Positions 61,682 through 64,000 of a stretch of 64,000 nt of DNA are shown piece after piece. A model generated the notes under the pieces. That model searched no databases. It had not been told where the DNA came from and saw nothing but the letters and a program-made list of their open reading frames with translations. Every line of letters begins with the position of its first letter. Within the stretch, counting starts at the first letter, position 1. The translations under genes were made by a program, and so were the position numbers. Source of the stretch: Erwinia sp. SLM-02 (GTDB lineage Bacteria; Pseudomonadota; Gammaproteobacteria; Enterobacterales; Enterobacteriaceae); NCBI RefSeq assembly GCF_037450285.1, contig NZ_JAQISN010000002.1, forward strand, positions 1-64,000, written 5' to 3'.

Positions 61682-62671
61682 ATGTTCACCTTACTGCGTC
61701 TGGGGGCGCTGGCAGCGTTAATCGGCTGCGGGATAAGCCTGCCGGCTGGCGCATCAGCGGGAAAAGTGGGCAGCATTGCCGAGCAGCAGCTGCGCCATAT
61801 TGCCACTTATTTTCCCGGACGCATGGCGGGCAGCCCGGCGGAGATGCTGACCGCGGACTATCTGCAGCAGCAGTTCAGCCAGCTGGGCTATAAAAGCGAT
61901 ACACGCCGTTTTAACACCCGCTATCCCTGGCATCATCAGGACGGCGAAGACACGTGGCGCAATATCAATGCGACCTCGGTGATCGCCGCGCGCGAAGGCG
62001 ATGTCCCACAGCAGATCCTGATTCTCGCCCACAGCGACAGCACATCGCCGCAGAGCGATGCCGACGTGCAGAAAAACCTCGGCGGGCTGACCGCTCAGGC
62101 GGCGGACAATAACGCCTCCGGCCTCGGGGTAATGCTGGAACTGGCGGAGCGCCTGAGCAAGGAACACCTGCACTACAGTCTGCGCTTTGTCGCGCTCAGC
62201 GGGGAAGAGATCGGCCAGCGGGGCAGCGAAGATTACCTGGCGCGAATGAAGCCGGAGGAGAAACAAAATACCCTGCTGGTGATTAACCTCAACAGCCTGA
62301 TCGTTGGCAACCATCTGACCTTCAGCAGCGGGAATAACACGCCACAGGCGGTGATGCGCCAGACCCGCGACCGGGCGCTGACGCTGGCCAGACGCAGCGG
62401 GATTCAGGCCGTGGGTAAAAAAGAGCAGAATGCGAACGGCAGCCCCTTCGACCGCGCCGGATTCCCGCTGATGACGGTCGGCACCAGCGACGGCCCGGCA
62501 AGCAAAGTGCCCGCCGTGCTGAAACAGCATTTTCCCGCCGGGCTACGCAATCAGGCCCAACGTGATAATCTGGCCTACATCGACCGCTGGCTTCCGGGCC
62601 GCATCACCAGCCGAACCCACAGTACCGTGGCCGTGCTGCTGCCGCTGATCCGCGAGCTGGCCAATCCCTGA
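61682..62671 (+). CDS. iap: Iap-like M28-family protein, metal site apparently degenerate
   Basis: Resembles E. coli Iap, the periplasmic enzyme behind alkaline-phosphatase isozyme conversion. The ATG at 61682 behind AAGGA gives a 329-residue product with a Sec signal (about 1-25). M28 fold motifs: ILAHSDSTSP (HxD), ADNNASGLGVMLELAE, and SGEEIGQRGSEDY are kept, but the second-metal Asp position reads INLNSL (E. coli INLDNL), and the last His ligand region reads LRNQAQRDN instead of SWHDVRLDN. So activity is doubtful. It is followed 16 bp later by a YciI-like gene. Confidence 0.8.
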   Translation: MFTLLRLGALAALIGCGISLPAGASAGKVGSIAEQQLRHIATYFPGRMAGSPAEMLTADYLQQQFSQLGYKSDTRRFNTRYPWHHQDGEDTWRNINATSVIAAREGDVPQQILILAHSDSTSPQSDADVQKNLGGLTAQAADNNASGLGVMLELAERLSKEHLHYSLRFVALSGEEIGQRGSEDYLARMKPEEKQNTLLVINLNSLIVGNHLTFSSGNNTPQAVMRQTRDRALTLARRSGIQAVGKKEQNANGSPFDRAGFPLMTVGTSDGPASKVPAVLKQHFPAGLRNQAQRDNLAYIDRWLPGRITSRTHSTVAVLLPLIRELANP

Positions 62672-62686
62672 CCTGCCGGAGCCATC

Positions 62687-62971
62687 ATGTATATTGTTTT
62701 TCTCAGCTACACCCGCCCGATGCAAGACGTTGAAGCCGTACTGGAGCCGCACGTCGCGTGGATTAACCGTTACTTTGCTGAAGGGATATTTATCAGCGCC
62801 GGGCGCAAAGATCCGCGTACCGGTGGGATGATCATGGTGAAGGATATCGATCGGGCGCGGCTGGATGCCATTCTGGCGGAAGATCCCTTCCAGGCCGTGG
62901 CCAGCTATGAAGTAACGAAAGTGAACATCACCCGCTCGGCGGAAGAATTTGCCGGGCTGACCGGGATCTGA
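62687..62971 (+). CDS. YciI-like (dimeric alpha-beta barrel) protein
   Basis: A 94-residue YciI/YCII-superfamily protein: VFLSYTRPMQDVEAVLEPHV, then the conserved active-site-like HVAWINRYFAEGIFISAGRK (His and Asp residues of this family) and EDPFQAVASYEV. Family enzymes include dehalogenase/decarboxylase-like folds; function unknown. Short GGAG precedes the ATG; probably cotranscribed with iap. Confidence 0.82.
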   Translation: MYIVFLSYTRPMQDVEAVLEPHVAWINRYFAEGIFISAGRKDPRTGGMIMVKDIDRARLDAILAEDPFQAVASYEVTKVNITRSAEEFAGLTGI

Positions 62972-63033
62972 GACGGGTACGCGACTCAGCAGGGCACGTT
63001 AACGCCGCCTTACGCCATAAATAAATGCGCGAA

Positions 63034-63066
63034 AACAGAAGCTAACGCTAATGATAAGCTTCTGTT
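63034..63066 (+). terminator. Possible terminator after iap-yciI-like operon
   Basis: Ten-base stem AACAGAAGCT / AGCTTCTGTT with a 13-base loop; no T run follows. Confidence 0.45.
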
Positions 63067-63097
63067 CCTTAGCTGGCGGGTTAGCCCTGCTAAACCA

Positions 63098-63130
63098 ACA
63101 GCAGCCCAACACGTTGCACAGGGCTGCTAT
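63098..63130 (-). terminator. Terminator after cysH
   Basis: Minus-strand stem AGCAGCCC / GGGCTGCT (63100-63128) followed by GTTGGTTTAGC, close to the cysJIH terminator position. Confidence 0.55.
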
Positions 63131-63142
63131 CAACTAACAACA

Positions 63143-63874
63143 TCACTCGTGCAGGCCGCACTCGCGCTTCAGACCAAAGAAGCGCGTCTCTTCCTCAGCC
63201 ATACCCGGTTCCCATTTACGGGTGGTGTGGGTGTCGCCAACGGAGAGATAGCCCTGCTCCCACAGCGGGTGGTAATCAAGACCGTTCTGCTGCAGGTACT
63301 GATAGACCTGGCGGTTATCCCAGTCAATAATCGGCAGCAGTTTAAATACGCCTTTCTTGATCGCCAGCACCGGCAGATGCGCCCGGCTGCCGGACTGATC
63401 GCGGCGCAGACCGGCAAACCACGTCTGTGCGTTCAGGCTTTCCAGCGCACGGTTCATCGGCTCAACCTTGTTGATCTGGTTGTAGCGTTCAATCCCCTCC
63501 ACGCCCTGCTCCCACAGCTTGCCGTAGCGTGCTTCCTGCCAGGCCGCGCTGTGTTCGGCGCGAAAGACTTTAAGATTGAGATCCAGCTGCTCCGTCAGCT
63601 TATCAATAAACTGATAGGTTTCCGGAAACAGGTAGCCGGTATCGGTCAGGATCACCGGAATATCCGGCTTCTGCCGGGTGACCAGATGCAGGCTCACCGC
63701 CGCCTGAATGCCAAAGCTTGAGGTCAGCACCGCTTCGCCCGGCAAATTCTCCAGCCCCCAGATCACCCGATCTTCGGCTGACAGTTTATCCAGCCGGTTA
63801 TTGATCTCGGCGAGCGCCATTACGCGCTCCACCTTCGGTAGTGCATTCAGTTCAGAGAGATCGAGTCCCGCCAT
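63143..63874 (-). CDS. cysH: CysH, PAPS reductase
   Basis: Thioredoxin-dependent reduction of PAPS to sulfite. 243 residues; PP-loop-like TSSFGIQAAVSLHL, TDTGYLFPETYQF, GLRRDQSGSRAHLPVL and the catalytic C-terminal Cys in KRECGLHE. A strong GGAGG precedes the ATG, 12 bp after cysI. End of cysJIH. Confidence 0.98.
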   Translation of the reverse strand: MAGLDLSELNALPKVERVMALAEINNRLDKLSAEDRVIWGLENLPGEAVLTSSFGIQAAVSLHLVTRQKPDIPVILTDTGYLFPETYQFIDKLTEQLDLNLKVFRAEHSAAWQEARYGKLWEQGVEGIERYNQINKVEPMNRALESLNAQTWFAGLRRDQSGSRAHLPVLAIKKGVFKLLPIIDWDNRQVYQYLQQNGLDYHPLWEQGYLSVGDTHTTRKWEPGMAEEETRFFGLKRECGLHE

Positions 63875-63886
63875 CTTACACCTCCA

Positions 63887-64000
63887 TCATTCCCAGAAAT
63901 CACGGGCCGGATCGAGCACCGGTCTGACGATGCCGGTACGGATCGTAAAGTCACCGAAGCCTTCGTCCGCCTGACGTTCTTTCGACCAGCGGCCGATCAG
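63887..64000 (-). CDS. cysI: CysI, sulfite reductase haemoprotein subunit (3' end)
   Basis: The last 37 codons are in the window: LIGRWSKERQADEGFGDFTI then RTGIVRPVLDPARDFWE and TGA at 63887-63889. This is the C-terminus of the sirohaem/4Fe-4S beta subunit of sulfite reductase. The rest, with cysJ, lies to the right. Confidence 0.95.
   Translation of the reverse strand: MIGRWSKERQADEGFGDFTIRTGIVRPVLDPARDFWE

Noticed and set aside
61426..63142. CRISPR array near iap
   Set aside because: iap borders a CRISPR in E. coli, but no repeated 28-29 bp units or cas genes occur here.

Overview
The window is a stretch of enterobacterial core chromosome, most likely Erwiniaceae (an Erwinia or Pantoea relative). 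The gene order rrn-clpB-pgeF-rluD-bamD-raiA-pheA//tyrA-aroF, rplS-trmD-rimM-rpsP-ffh, luxS-gshA-yqaA-yqaB-tRNA-csrA-alaS-recX-recA-pncC, and mutS...rpoS-nlpD-pcm-surE-truD-ispF-ispD-ftsB-cysCND is that of the E. coli K-12 region around 57-62 min, and the proteins are close to E. coli in length and motifs. The loci between these blocks differ from E. coli. The family-level placement is an inference from gene content, not a measured phylogeny.

Region by region: 1-550 holds the first bases of a 16S rRNA gene (minus strand) with its leader, boxA and tandem P1/P2 promoters, then the clpB terminator. 550-6460 carries clpB with a sigma-32 promoter, pgeF-rluD, bamD, and raiA with a class II-like CRP site. 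6460-12300 is the aromatic amino acid block: pheL attenuator-pheA facing tyrA-aroF, with two orphan substrate-binding-protein genes between them. 12380-14730 is an accessory patch: a GNAT acetyltransferase, a CTP-synthase-like amidotransferase homologue and a DMT-family permease whose 3' end has become a 24-bp tandem repeat. 14850-20700 is the ribosome and SRP operon, ypjD and corB. 20770-25520 holds luxS, the sRNA gene micA, gshA, yqaAB, a serine tRNA and four identical arginine tRNAs, and csrA. 25760-32940 holds alaS, recX-recA with its LexA box, pncC, tam and mltB.

33070-49940 is the most variable section: an RcnB-like periplasmic protein, a short ToxR-type membrane regulator that looks truncated, a LysR regulator divergent from an RraA-like aldolase plus CitMHS transporter, mutS, and then a respiratory nitrate reductase cluster narK-narGHJI divergent from narL. 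The nar cluster occupies the mutS-rpoS interval, which is known to vary between enterics. 50000-56970 is rpoS-nlpD-pcm-surE-truD-ispF-ispD-ftsB plus ygbE. 57040-64000 is sulfate assimilation: cysG-cysD-cysN-cysC on one side, cysH and the 3' end of cysI on the other, separated by an Iap-like M28 protein and a YciI-like protein.

Functionally, cysDNC makes PAPS from sulfate, CysH reduces it to sulfite, CysI (with CysJ outside the window) reduces sulfite to sulfide, and CysG supplies sirohaem for CysI. The nar operon gives anaerobic nitrate respiration under predicted FNR and NarL control. No CRISPR array, prophage, integrase, transposase, toxin-antitoxin pair or defence system was recognised. 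The unusual signals are local: recoded or truncated C-termini, two enzymes lacking key active-site residues, and small accessory cassettes set into core synteny.
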